Source: Roseateles sp. YR242 (GTDB lineage Bacteria; Pseudomonadota; Gammaproteobacteria; Burkholderiales; Burkholderiaceae_C). From it: a stretch of DNA of 64,000 bases. The position numbers were made by a program, and so were the translations under genes. The notes beneath the pieces are model-generated. The model was not told the origin of the DNA, made no database searches, and worked only from the letters and a program-made list of their open reading frames with translations. The first letter of the stretch is position 1, and each line of letters starts with the position of its first letter. Positions 43,643-51,866 of this stretch are shown one piece after another. The stretch lies in NCBI RefSeq assembly GCF_900109745.1, contig NZ_FOAV01000001.1, positions 744,001 through 808,000 of the forward strand, given 5' to 3'.

Positions 43643-44032
43643 TCACGCAAAGAACAATGCAATCGACGTGGCCATGCCCAGCGCCCACACCAGGCTGCGC
43701 AAGGTGGCCTGGTTGCCGAGGTACAGCGCGATGAAGACCACCCGCAACCCGATGAATGCCAAGGCCAGCATGTCGATCCGGCCCTGGTCCAGATGCATCT
43801 GCTGCGCCGCCAGGACCCCCGCCACAAACAGCGGCAAGGCCTCGAAGCTGTTGGCCTGTGCCGCATTGGCTCGGGCCTGCCAGCCTGTCTGCTGGCTGAG
43901 CCAGGCGCGGGGATCCTGGTTGTCGAACCCGCCATCACGACGGCGTTTGCCATAGCCTTTGGACTTGGCTAGCGCCGCGCAAACCACCGGCAGCAGAGCC
44001 GCCACGATCAAGCAGTAATTGGCCAATGTCAT
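43643..44032 (-). CDS. MAPEG-family membrane protein
   Basis: 129 residues with about four hydrophobic segments and the MAPEG features: N-terminal [19 protein letters not shown], a [22 protein letters not shown] block and a Gly/Leu-rich C-terminal helix. MAPEG proteins include glutathione-dependent enzymes, but bacterial members of this short type are mostly uncharacterised. It overlaps the recR stop by four bases and is last in dnaX-ybaB-recR. Confidence 0.85.
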   Translation of the reverse strand: MTLANYCLIVAALLPVVCAALAKSKGYGKRRRDGGFDNQDPRAWLSQQTGWQARANAAQANSFEALPLFVAGVLAAQQMHLDQGRIDMLALAFIGLRVVFIALYLGNQATLRSLVWALGMATSIALFFA

Positions 44033-44616
44033 GAGGGTCTCCGGTCCACCAGGGCATGGGCGATGGTGCCCAGGTCCACGTATTCGAGTTCACTGCCCAC
44101 GGGCACGCCGCGCGCCAGCCGGGTGCTGCGCAGGCCGCGCGCCCGCAGCGCCTCGGCCAGCACATGCGCCGTGGCTTCGCCTTCGGCGGTGAAGCTGGTG
44201 GCCAGGATCACCTCCTCCACCTGCCCGTCCGTGGCGCGCGCCAGCAGGGGCGCCACGCCAATCTCACGCGTGCCGATACCGTCCAGCGGGCTGATACGGC
44301 CCTGCAGTACGAAGTAATAGCCGTGATAGGAAGCGGTGCGCTCCATCGCGGCCTGGTCGGCGGGTGATTCCACCACGCACAGCAGGCGCGCGTCCCGCTG
44401 CGTGTCCTGGCAGATCTTGCACAGCGCGGTTTCGCTGAAGGTGTGGCACCGCTCGCAGTGCCGCACGTTGTGGGCCGCCTCCTGCAGCGCGCGGGCCAGC
44501 GCATCGGCGCCAGCACGGTCGTGTTGCAGCAGGTGGTAGGCCATGCGCTGCGCCGATTTCTGGCCCACGCCCGGCAAGCGCCGCAGGGCCTCGATCAGTT
44601 GTTCGAGCGCAGTCAC
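44029..44616 (-). CDS. recR: Recombination mediator protein RecR
   Basis: 195 residues. An N-terminal helix-hairpin-helix [24 protein letters not shown], a C4 zinc finger [16 protein letters not shown], and a Toprim domain with [14 protein letters not shown] and [21 protein letters not shown]. It acts with RecO (and RecF) to load RecA on gapped DNA. Follows ybaB by 10 bp. Confidence 0.97.
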   Translation of the reverse strand: MTALEQLIEALRRLPGVGQKSAQRMAYHLLQHDRAGADALARALQEAAHNVRHCERCHTFSETALCKICQDTQRDARLLCVVESPADQAAMERTASYHGYYFVLQGRISPLDGIGTREIGVAPLLARATDGQVEEVILATSFTAEGEATAHVLAEALRARGLRSTRLARGVPVGSELEYVDLGTIAHALVDRRPS

Positions 44617-44626
44617 CAGAAGGCGA

Positions 44627-44953
44627 TCAGAACGGGAACTTCATGCCGGGAGGCAGGGGCATGCCGGCAGTCAGCTTGCCCATCTTCTCCTGGCTCACTT
44701 CTTCGGCACGGCGGACCGCGTCGTTGAAGGCCGCGGCCACCAGGTCTTCCAGCATGTCCTTGTCGTCCGCCAGCAGGCTGGGGTCGATGGTCACGCGCTT
44801 GACGTCGTGCTTGCAGGTCATGGTGACCTTCACCAGGCCGGCGCCGGACTGGCCTTCCACCTCGATGTTGCCCAGTTCTTCCTGCGCACGCTTGAGGTTG
44901 TCCTGCATCGCCTGGGCCTGCTTCATCAGGCCTGCGAGTTGACCCTTCATCAT
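44627..44953 (-). CDS. ybaB: YbaB/EbfC nucleoid-associated protein
   Basis: 108 residues from the first of two adjacent ATGs. [25 protein letters not shown], the [20 protein letters not shown] strand region and the Met/Pro-rich tail [12 protein letters not shown] are characteristic. It dimerises and binds DNA without strong specificity. Always found between dnaX and recR, as here. Confidence 0.95.
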   Translation of the reverse strand: MMKGQLAGLMKQAQAMQDNLKRAQEELGNIEVEGQSGAGLVKVTMTCKHDVKRVTIDPSLLADDKDMLEDLVAAAFNDAVRRAEEVSQEKMGKLTAGMPLPPGMKFPF

Positions 44954-44973
44954 GATTGTTGATCCTTGTCGGT

Positions 44974-47418
44974 TCAGAGAGGTTTGATGGACCCCGGCAG
45001 GATGCGCGCGGTCTTGAACTGCGCCAGCAACTGCTGGACCTCGGGGTCTTCGAGGATGATGGTTTCGGCGCGGCGCTGCCGCGCGCGGGCCGCCATGGTA
45101 TCGCGCAGCGCCGGGGAATCGGTGGCGCGGCCGGGTTCGATGTCCAGCCGGACCTCTGCGTTGAGGTAGGCGGCCAGGGCTGCCTGCAGTTTGTCCTGCA
45201 AGCCGCCCTGCCGCAAGGACTCCCGCTCCACGCGGAAGCGCCAGCGCTGCGGGGACTCCTGCTCGGCCGCTTCCAGGCACTCGGCCTGCAGTGCCAGCTC
45301 ACGGGTCAGCGCGTTCACGCCCAGGTGGGGGACCATCTGGGCCCAGCGTTCGCCCAGGGCGGTGGGAACGAGGTGGACCTCTTCCACGGCGGTGGAGAAA
45401 TAGATGCCATCGCCCCCCTGGCCGCCTTGGCCACTGGAGGCGCCATCGCCGGCACCCGCGTCGGGCAGGTCGTCGTCCATCGAGGACGGGCCGATGCTCA
45501 TCTCTTCATCGGACGGCGGCGGTACGTCCAGCCATGGCGGGGCGCCGTCGTCATCATGCGGCGCGGACAAGTCTTCAGGCGCCTCGGCAGGTTCCGACGG
45601 CTCCGCCTGTGCAGCCGCAGCGCGTGGGCGCAGGCGGTCGCTGAAGCGAGTGGCCGGCGCGCCAGCGGGGGCGGCACGCAGGGGGCCGGAAGGGCGGGCC
45701 GGCGCCGGCGCCGGCGCGGGGGCGGCGGGCGTAGCCATAGGCGTAGGCGTAGGCGCTGGGGCTGCAGGCCGCAGCGCGGCAGCGTCAGAGGCCGGCGCGG
45801 CCGGAGCCGGCGCAGCTTCGTCCCAGGGAGGCCCATCGACCGGGCGAACAGCGTCCGCCACCGCACGACCGGCCTCATCGTGATCGCCGCGAGCGGCCGC
45901 TGTGTCGGCGCCAGCGACGGGTTCAGTCGCGGACGCAGGTTCGGATGAGGACGCGGATGCGGATGCAGGTGCAGATACGCGTGCAGCTTCGGCTGCCAGC
46001 GCAGGCGCCTCAGCAACATCCGGCGCTGAGGCCGTGGCTGGTTCGCCGGAGGGCTCAGGCGCTACCGCAGGTTCAGGTTCTGGATCTGCCGAGGCTTGCG
46101 GCTCACTGGCACGAGCCGCTGCCGGCGCCGCCTGCGCTGGCGCAGAGGCTGGAGCCACCGCTGGCACTGCGGCCGGCGCCAAAGTCACAGGCGCTGCAGC
46201 CGCCACAGGCGCCGCCACCGCAGGTGCCGGCCGAGCCGTCGCCGCCGTGCTACTCGACACAGGTGTACTGGCGGCGCGGCCGGCACCATCCGGCGCCCCC
46301 GCGGCACGCGGTGCGCCACCTTCCGGCCGGAAGGCCATCATGCGCAGCAGCACCATGGTGAGGCCGGCGTATTCATCGGGCGCCAACGGCAGCTCCTGGC
46401 GGCCATGCAGCGCCATGCTGTACATCAGCTGGATCTCGTCAGGCGGCAGTTGGCTGGCCAGTGGCAGCAGCTCGGCCAGATCCGGGTCGCTGGCGTCCAG
46501 CGCACCGGGCGCGGCCTGGGCCACGGCCAGATGCTGCAGTGCCACGGCCAGGTCTTCCAGCGTGCCGCCTGCCGACAGGCCCATGTCGCGCAGCCGGTCC
46601 GAAGCGCCCACCAGGGCTGCGCCGTCGCCGGCGACCAGCGCCTGCAGGATGCCCAGCACATGGCCACGGTCCACGCTGCCCAGCATCTGGCGCACGCCGG
46701 CTTCCTTCAGCTCGCCGGAGCCGAACGCGATGGCCTGGTCGGTCAGCGACAGCGCGTCCCGCATGGAGCCGCGTGCTGCCCGGGCCAGCAGCCGCAAGGC
46801 GCCGGGCTCCGAGGGCACGTTTTCGATGGCGAGCACCTTGCCCAGGTGCTCCAGCACCGTCTGGGGCGACATCGGCCGCAGGTTGAACTGCAGGCAGCGG
46901 GACAGCACGGTGACGGGCACCTTCTGCGGGTCCGTGGTCGCCAGCACGAATTTCAGGTAGTCCGGCGGCTCTTCCAGCGTCTTCAGCATCGCGTTGAAGG
47001 CGGTATTCGAGAGCATGTGCACTTCGTCGATCATGTAGACCTTGAAGCGCCCCACGACCGGTTTGTAGACCGACTGGTCCAGCAACTGGGAGATTTCTTC
47101 CACGCCTCGGTTGGAGGCGGCGTCCAGCTCCACGTAATCCACGAAGCGGCCGGCGTCGATGTCCCGGCAGGCGTCGCAGACGCCGCAGGGGTGGGCGGTG
47201 ATGCCGCCCTGACCATCCGCACCCAGGCAGTTCAGGCTTTTGGCCAGGATGCGGGAGACGGACGTCTTCCCCACCCCCCGGGTGCCGGTGAACAGATAGG
47301 CATGGTGCAGACGCTGCTGCGTCAGTGCATTGGCCAAGGCCTGCACCACATGCTCCTGACCCATCAGCTCCTCGAAGGTACGGGAGCGGTACTTGCGTGC
47401 GAGGACCTGATAACTCAT
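44974..47418 (-). CDS. dnaX: DNA polymerase III subunit tau/gamma
   Basis: 814 residues. N-terminal AAA+ clamp-loader module: [24 protein letters not shown], Walker [15 protein letters not shown], zinc-binding C-x8-C-x2-C-x2-C region (CLGADGQGG...CGVCDAC), Walker B MIDEVHML, and the SRC motif [13 protein letters not shown]. Domain III ends near 370, followed by a long Ala/Pro/Glu linker (about 370-640) and a tau-type C-terminal domain that binds DnaB and the polymerase. I see no obvious slippery heptamer producing a shorter gamma form. Head of the dnaX-ybaB-recR-MAPEG run. Confidence 0.96.
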   Translation of the reverse strand: MSYQVLARKYRSRTFEELMGQEHVVQALANALTQQRLHHAYLFTGTRGVGKTSVSRILAKSLNCLGADGQGGITAHPCGVCDACRDIDAGRFVDYVELDAASNRGVEEISQLLDQSVYKPVVGRFKVYMIDEVHMLSNTAFNAMLKTLEEPPDYLKFVLATTDPQKVPVTVLSRCLQFNLRPMSPQTVLEHLGKVLAIENVPSEPGALRLLARAARGSMRDALSLTDQAIAFGSGELKEAGVRQMLGSVDRGHVLGILQALVAGDGAALVGASDRLRDMGLSAGGTLEDLAVALQHLAVAQAAPGALDASDPDLAELLPLASQLPPDEIQLMYSMALHGRQELPLAPDEYAGLTMVLLRMMAFRPEGGAPRAAGAPDGAGRAASTPVSSSTAATARPAPAVAAPVAAAAPVTLAPAAVPAVAPASAPAQAAPAAARASEPQASADPEPEPAVAPEPSGEPATASAPDVAEAPALAAEAARVSAPASASASSSEPASATEPVAGADTAAARGDHDEAGRAVADAVRPVDGPPWDEAAPAPAAPASDAAALRPAAPAPTPTPMATPAAPAPAPAPARPSGPLRAAPAGAPATRFSDRLRPRAAAAQAEPSEPAEAPEDLSAPHDDDGAPPWLDVPPPSDEEMSIGPSSMDDDLPDAGAGDGASSGQGGQGGDGIYFSTAVEEVHLVPTALGERWAQMVPHLGVNALTRELALQAECLEAAEQESPQRWRFRVERESLRQGGLQDKLQAALAAYLNAEVRLDIEPGRATDSPALRDTMAARARQRRAETIILEDPEVQQLLAQFKTARILPGSIKPL

Positions 47419-47514
47419 GGCGCGGCATTCTACGGGGGGCGCCCGCCCTGCCGGTGCGAGCCGTTGGCGGGGTGACCCGGGTTTGTCAGTAGAGGTGACG
47501 GATAATCACCGCCC

Positions 47515-48648
47515 ATGAGCACCACCCATGCCCCCCAAGATCCCACCTCCGGCACCCTGAGCTATGAGCAGGCCGGTGTCAATTACGACCTGATCGACCC
47601 GCTCAAGGTCAGCGCCCAGCGCGCGGCGGCGGCCACCGCGGGCCACCTGTCGGCACACGGTTTTACCGAGGTCAAGGCCTCGCGGGGCGAATCCGCCTAT
47701 GTGGTGGACGTGGGCCCGTTCTATATCGCCTCCATCGTTGAATGCCTGGGCTCCAAGGCCCTGGTGGCTGACGAGATGGCCACCCTCACCGGCAAGAGCT
47801 ATTACGACGGCATTGCCCAGGACACCATCGCCATGGCGGTGAACGACCTGATCACGGTGGGCGCCACGCCCCTGGTGGTGCAGGCCTACTGGGCGGCAGG
47901 CGGGTCCGACTGGTTCGGCGACGCCCAGCGTGCCCAGGCCCTGGTGGCCGGCTGGAAAAAGGCCTGCGACACCTGCCAGGTGGCTTGGGGCGGCGGAGAA
48001 ACACCTGCGCTGGCGGGCATCGTCGAAGCCGGCCGTATCGACCTGGCAGCGTCCTGCACCGGCCTGATCAACCCGAAGGAACGCCTCTCCGTGGGCGACA
48101 AGCTGGCCGATGGCGACGCCATCGTCCTGCTGGCCTCCAGCGGCATTCATGCCAACGGTCTGAGCCTGGCCCGCAAGCTGATCGAGCGCCTGCCGCAGGG
48201 CTACCTGACCGAAGTGCAGCCCGGCCTGACCTATGGTGACGCCCTGCTGGCGCCCACCACGCTGTACTCGCCGGTCACCGAGGCCTTGTACAAGGCTGGC
48301 ATCACGCCGCAGTACTGCGCCAACATCACCGGCCACGGCTGGCGCAAGCTGCTGCGCCACCCTGGCAAGTTCACTTACCGCATCCACACGGTGCCGCCGG
48401 TCACGCCGGTGCTGAAGTTCATTCAGCAGCATGCGCAACAGGATGACCGCGAGGCTTATTCCACGCTCAACATGGGTGCAGGTTTTGCGCTGTTCGTGAA
48501 GGCGGACCAGGCGGCCAAGGTGGTGGAGATCTCCAAGGCCTGCGGCATTGACGCCTGGGTGGCCGGCACGGTGGAAGCTGGCGAGAAGCAACTGCTGATC
48601 GAGCCGCTGAATATCCGCTTTGGGGACGATGACCTGCAGCTCCGTTGA
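47515..48648 (+). CDS. PurM-like AIR synthase family protein
   Basis: 377 residues. The fold resembles phosphoribosylaminoimidazole synthetase: SYEQAGVNYDLIDPLK at the N-terminus, DTIAMAVNDLITVGATPL, GGGETPALAGIVEAGRIDLA and a C-terminal NITGHGWRKLLRHPGKF block. But the canonical ATP-binding strand that in PurM reads SGTDGVGTKL is here ECLGSKALVADEM, and spacing differs, so it is probably a PurM paralogue (AIR-synthase-related) and not the housekeeping enzyme. No purine gene is adjacent. Ends at a terminator. Confidence 0.75.
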   Translation: MSTTHAPQDPTSGTLSYEQAGVNYDLIDPLKVSAQRAAAATAGHLSAHGFTEVKASRGESAYVVDVGPFYIASIVECLGSKALVADEMATLTGKSYYDGIAQDTIAMAVNDLITVGATPLVVQAYWAAGGSDWFGDAQRAQALVAGWKKACDTCQVAWGGGETPALAGIVEAGRIDLAASCTGLINPKERLSVGDKLADGDAIVLLASSGIHANGLSLARKLIERLPQGYLTEVQPGLTYGDALLAPTTLYSPVTEALYKAGITPQYCANITGHGWRKLLRHPGKFTYRIHTVPPVTPVLKFIQQHAQQDDREAYSTLNMGAGFALFVKADQAAKVVEISKACGIDAWVAGTVEAGEKQLLIEPLNIRFGDDDLQLR

Positions 48649-48680
48649 GCGAAGTTCAGTGACCTGAGATCAGGTCGCAG

Positions 48681-48704
48681 CCGAGGGCCCAGGTCTCGGT
48701 TTTT
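48681..48704 (+). terminator. Terminator after the PurM-like gene
   Basis: Stem CCGAG / CTCGG followed by TTTTTCC, 33 bp past the stop; a second small hairpin GACCTG-AGAT-CAGGTC lies just upstream at 48661-48676. Confidence 0.75.
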
Positions 48705-48781
48705 CCGCCCTTTTTGCTTGTTGCGTGGCCCCGTGTTCGCCTGATTGACAGGCCTGGACCGTGTCGCCAAGCTCATGCGCC

Positions 48782-49159
48782 ATGGACTGGTTCTATCTGC
48801 CCATGGTCAAGATGCATGCGCTGCTGGGCTGGTGCAGCGTTGGGCTGTTTGTCGTGCGAGGGCTGGCCCATCAGTTCGGGGCGGCATGGGTAATGGACGA
48901 ACGGCTGCGCACGATTGTGTTCAGCAGCCATGTGCTCATCGTTGTCTCCGGCCTGAGCCTGTGGGTGGCGCTGCTCCATGATCCGCGCACCGAGCCGTGG
49001 ATGGTCGCCAAGTTCATCGCACTGGCGGTTTACTTCGCGACGGGGCACTGGGCGCTGGGGCGCAGCGAATTCCGCGTCATCGAATACCTCGTGGCCTTGA
49101 TGGCGCTGGGGTATGTGGTGGCAGTGTCGGTGACCCGGGATGTGTTGCTGGGGCTGTAG
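48782..49159 (+). CDS. SirB-family inner-membrane protein
   Basis: 125 residues from ATG 48782. Four membrane segments with KMHALLGWCSVGLFVVRGL at the N-terminus, a loop MDERLRTIVFSSHVLIVVSGLSLW and a C-terminal VSVTRDVLLGL match the SirB2 family, once linked to invasion gene expression in Salmonella but of unknown biochemical role. Single gene converging on the 49201 gene, with which it shares a terminator. Confidence 0.8.
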   Translation: MDWFYLPMVKMHALLGWCSVGLFVVRGLAHQFGAAWVMDERLRTIVFSSHVLIVVSGLSLWVALLHDPRTEPWMVAKFIALAVYFATGHWALGRSEFRVIEYLVALMALGYVVAVSVTRDVLLGL

Positions 49160-49167
49160 CCCCGTTA

Positions 49168-49202
49168 AAGAACCTCTGCATCACTCCCGCGAGAGGTTTC
49201 TT
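49168..49202. terminator. Bidirectional hairpin between convergent genes
   Basis: AAGAACCTCT (49169-49178) pairs with AGAGGTTTCTT (49192-49202) with one bulged T. It overlaps the stop of the minus-strand gene at 49201 and follows the SirB-like stop by 9 bp. Confidence 0.6.
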
Positions 49203-49620
49203 AACCCACCAGCTTCCAGCCCGAGGCCCAGAGCTGGCGCACTGCGGCGGCGCACAGGTCGCGACGGAGCACAGCGGGCCGAACACCGGGGCGCTCTGCA
49301 ACCGCTGCGGAGAGCCACTGCGGGCCGACCTGCGCGGAGAGGCGGGGGCGGCCATGCCGGTCCGCTCGCAGCAGCGCGAGGCGCCAGGCGGCGTTCAGCC
49401 CCCTGCCCTGGGCTTCATCAGCCAGCACCCCCAGCCAGTCATCCCCTTGCAGGCGATGGGCGGCCTTGAGCAACTCGATATCGGACGGGGTGTGCTTGAA
49501 CTCGGCGACGGGTTCACCCCATGGGTCGCGCAGCGTGCGGGTGGTTTGATGGGGCGCGGCCGCAGGCGGGGTGCGGCGGCGGGTGAGCAGTGCGTCGAAC
49601 TGCGCAAGACGAGCGGACAT
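49201..49620 (-). CDS. Hypothetical protein, unrecognised
   Basis: 139 residues from ATG 49620, which has GGAG seven bases upstream; a start 19 codons earlier lacks this. The sequence is helical, basic and soluble: MSARLAQFDALLTRRRTPP, HTPSDIELLKAAHRLQGDDWLG, ALLRADRHGRPRL. No conserved domain is recognised. Its upstream side faces the 4.5S RNA gene, so 49621-49870 must hold divergent promoters. Confidence 0.6.
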   Translation of the reverse strand: MSARLAQFDALLTRRRTPPAAAPHQTTRTLRDPWGEPVAEFKHTPSDIELLKAAHRLQGDDWLGVLADEAQGRGLNAAWRLALLRADRHGRPRLSAQVGPQWLSAAVAERPGVRPAVLRRDLCAAAVRQLWASGWKLVG

Positions 49621-49871
49621 GAAAAAACTCCGAGAGCCCACAGACATCACCGGCGTTTGCCGGCCCGGGGGCATCATCGGAGCCGCAACGCTTTAGCCGT
49701 ACTTGTTGACCGCCCGCAAGTAGTTGGTAAATCGGCGGTGGACACGCTGCGCGCAAGCGCTGGGTCCGGTGGGCATTCTAAACACAACTCTCTGGGGCCT
49801 GCCTGCGCGGCCGTGCGGTGAGTGTGATGTTGATCATGAATGGCGTCTTCGGAGAGCGCTTCGGGCTCGCG

Positions 49872-49877
49872 TACAAT
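49872..49877 (+). promoter_or_regulatory. -10 element of the 4.5S RNA gene
   Basis: TACAAT lies about six bases before the inferred RNA 5' end. A matching -35 near 49849 is weak (TCGGAG or CTTCGG). Confidence 0.55.
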
Positions 49878-49882
49878 GCGTC

Positions 49883-49983
49883 CCTGACGGGCCTCCTCGC
49901 ATGGAAGCGCGGCCAACCGGGTCAGGTGGGGAACCAAGCAGCCCTAGCCGTTGTGACCAGTGCCGAGGGTAAGGCTCGTCACC
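49883..49983 (+). ncRNA. ffs: Signal recognition particle 4.5S RNA
   Basis: About 100 nt. The 5' TGACGGGCCT (49885-49894) pairs with 3' AGGCTCGTCA (49972-49981), forming the terminal helix. The SRP core is clear: CCGGGTCAGGTGGGGAACC then AAGCAGCCCTAGCC, with the GGAA tetraloop that binds Ffh and FtsY contact regions, and TGCCGAGGGTAAGGCTCG near the 3' end as in Burkholderia. The pair closing the tetraloop is GG/CC instead of the E. coli CC/GG. The RNA works with Ffh in co-translational membrane targeting. It is a single-copy gene in most bacteria. Confidence 0.93.
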
Positions 49984-49984
49984 T

Positions 49985-50601
49985 TCATTCCTTCTTTCCC
50001 AGTGTGTGTGTGCGGGAACCCAGCGGTCATGCGGGTTTCAGGCACCCGACTGTGTACCTATGGTGTGTCACTTCAGAGTCGGCTCATGACGAATATGAGC
50101 GAAGGCATGAAGCGAGTGACCGGCGTCCATTGAAGCGGTGGCACGACCATCTGGCACTGCGGAATCAAAGCGTCGCGCTCTTGCATGGATGCCCCTTACC
50201 GCTGAGCTGGTCAGCCAAATGGTGGCCCGCAGTCTGGTCCGACCATCTCAGGCGCGACTGGTCGGGCGGTAGCCCGCAGATGCACGCTGAACCCTGGCCC
50301 AGAGGTCAGGCGTGCCGCTTTGCCAGACTTCATTGAGCAGCGCCCAGAAGTCGGCGCTGTCCCAAGCAGAATTTCGATTCGCTTAGTTAACGGGCCGCCA
50401 TCACGGCGAACTTCGCGAGACGCCGATAGTGGATTCCTAACTGCACCAAAAACGCTGGCTACCCGCCACCTCGACGCGAGATACTGCCAGCCTCTTGCTC
50501 CCGTCGCCCCCCCCGAGGACCCCAACGGCGGAGACGGTGGCCTTTGCCAAGTTGCATTTCCTCGATGACGACGAAGCCCGAATCCAGGTCTCTGAACATC
50601 C
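49985..50601. other. About 620 bp without a recognisable gene
   Basis: Both strands carry open frames of 80-170 codons, but none shows a family motif, a convincing start or the codon pattern of its neighbours. The base composition is slightly less G+C-rich with several near-random short frames. It may be a decayed gene or mobile-element remnant; I find no terminal repeats or transposase motif. Confidence 0.5.
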
Positions 50602-51360
50602 ATGAATACAACCCTCTTGCCTATTGATGATGCGGTTGCACAGGCCTACGACGCCTTCAAACACCACCAGGCGCCCGGCGTTCCGCTGGATGTCTGTGGG
50701 TGCTGCGTCAGTCAAGACATTGAGCGAGACCTTCGGACGCTGCCTTTGAAGCAGATCCCTGCAGCCCATCTTTATGCGTACAACTGCTCCGCCAAGAGGC
50801 CCGAGCAACCCGTGGGTGAAGTGGCGTACTTCCTGCCCCGCATGTTCGAACTCATGGCGAGCGAAGAGGGGCTGATCCATCACTCCACAGAACTCAACCT
50901 GGACCGTTTGGGGCGTTGCCCAAAGGAGAGCTGGAACCAAGGAGAGTGGGCCGCAATCACTGATTTCTCCCGGAGTTTCTTCCATCGTGTCATCACTGAC
51001 CGGGACCCAGGTGAGCAACCACTGAGTGTGCTGTTGATGTTCCACATCGCCGGCGTAGACATCGCGCCCTTGCTCGACCAATGGCTCACCACCTCCACGC
51101 CTGTCGCCACCGCCAACTTTGTTATCGACACTTACTCGAACTTCTGGGAAGGTGGTGACTACGCCAACCCATTCGCGGCCGATCACCCCGAGTTCCGCCA
51201 GCTGATCCGGGAGTGGATATTTCATCCCGAGACACGCGCCCGCTTCCTCGATAAGCTGCGAGCTACCGACTTCCTCGCCATGAGTCGCGATGCGAGCTGG
51301 GGAAGCAGCATGCCGTTTCCGCTGATGGTCGAGGCGGCACTTGAGAACTTGGCAAGCTAG
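50602..51360 (+). CDS. Orphan conserved-looking protein, unrecognised
   Basis: 252 residues. It is chosen over an antisense frame of similar length because it has balanced composition, a plausible ATG and normal hydrophobic pattern. Features: a Cys cluster VCGCCVSQDIERDL near residue 30, acidic and aromatic content typical of a soluble alpha/beta or helical protein (ATANFVIDTYSNFWEGGDYANPF), and no membrane segment or signal. No family is recognised. It lies 19 bp before a frameshifted DUF1810 gene on the same strand and after a gene-free stretch, so it may belong to a variable island. Confidence 0.6.
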   Translation: MNTTLLPIDDAVAQAYDAFKHHQAPGVPLDVCGCCVSQDIERDLRTLPLKQIPAAHLYAYNCSAKRPEQPVGEVAYFLPRMFELMASEEGLIHHSTELNLDRLGRCPKESWNQGEWAAITDFSRSFFHRVITDRDPGEQPLSVLLMFHIAGVDIAPLLDQWLTTSTPVATANFVIDTYSNFWEGGDYANPFAADHPEFRQLIREWIFHPETRARFLDKLRATDFLAMSRDASWGSSMPFPLMVEAALENLAS

Positions 51361-51379
51361 GAATCTCGTCACCCGCACC

Positions 51380-51801
51380 ATGCCCCACGACCTCGCCCGC
51401 TTCGTCACCGCCCAGGCGCCTCAAGTTGTCACCGTCCTGGAAGAACTCCGCCTGGGCCACAAGCGCAGCCACTGGATGTGGTATTTCTTCCCCCAGCTCA
51501 AGAGCCTGGGCCGCAGCAGCACCGCGCAGTTCTATGGCATCACCTCGTTGGACGAGGCCGTGGCCTACCTGCAGCATGAAGTACTGGGCCCGCGGCTGCG
51601 CGAATGCGTGAGCCTCATGACAGCCATCGCAACAAAACCGCCGAAAGCATTCTCGGGGTGGTGGACGCCATGAAGTTCAAGTCATCCATGACGCTCTTCG
51701 CCAGGGCCTCGGGCGGCGATGCGCTGTTCCTGGAGGCGTTGGACAGGTTCTACGGCGGCGAGCAGGACGATCAGACGCTGAGTCTGCTGCAAGAGCGCTG
51801 A
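51380..51801 (+). pseudogene. DUF1810 (YbaP-like) gene interrupted by a single-base deletion
   Basis: The first part encodes the DUF1810 N-terminus (ARFVTAQAPQVVTVLEELRLGHKRSHWMWYFFPQ, read in pieces) up to LRECVSLMTA at about 51625. The rest of the domain, HRNKTAESILGVVDAMKFKSSMTLFA and DRFYGGEQDDQTL, continues in the next frame to the stop at 51801. Restoring one C at about 51623-51626 (GCC ATC to GCC CAT C) joins the two in one frame of about 140 residues. Either a true disruption or a sequencing error. DUF1810 has no settled function. Confidence 0.85.
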
Positions 51802-51866
51802 GCCCCCGCTGCCCCCCTCGAAGCCCGATGTTGGGCAGCAACCGAGCGCTCACGGTCCCGTCGCGT

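Noticed and set aside
49818-50336. 172-codon frame overlapping the 4.5S RNA gene
   Set aside because: Its first part is the SRP RNA; the remainder shows no motif or good start.
50437-51408. 323-codon minus-strand frame opposite the orphan gene
   Set aside because: The plus-strand product has better composition and fits the strand of the following DUF1810 remnant; still the weaker of my strand choices.
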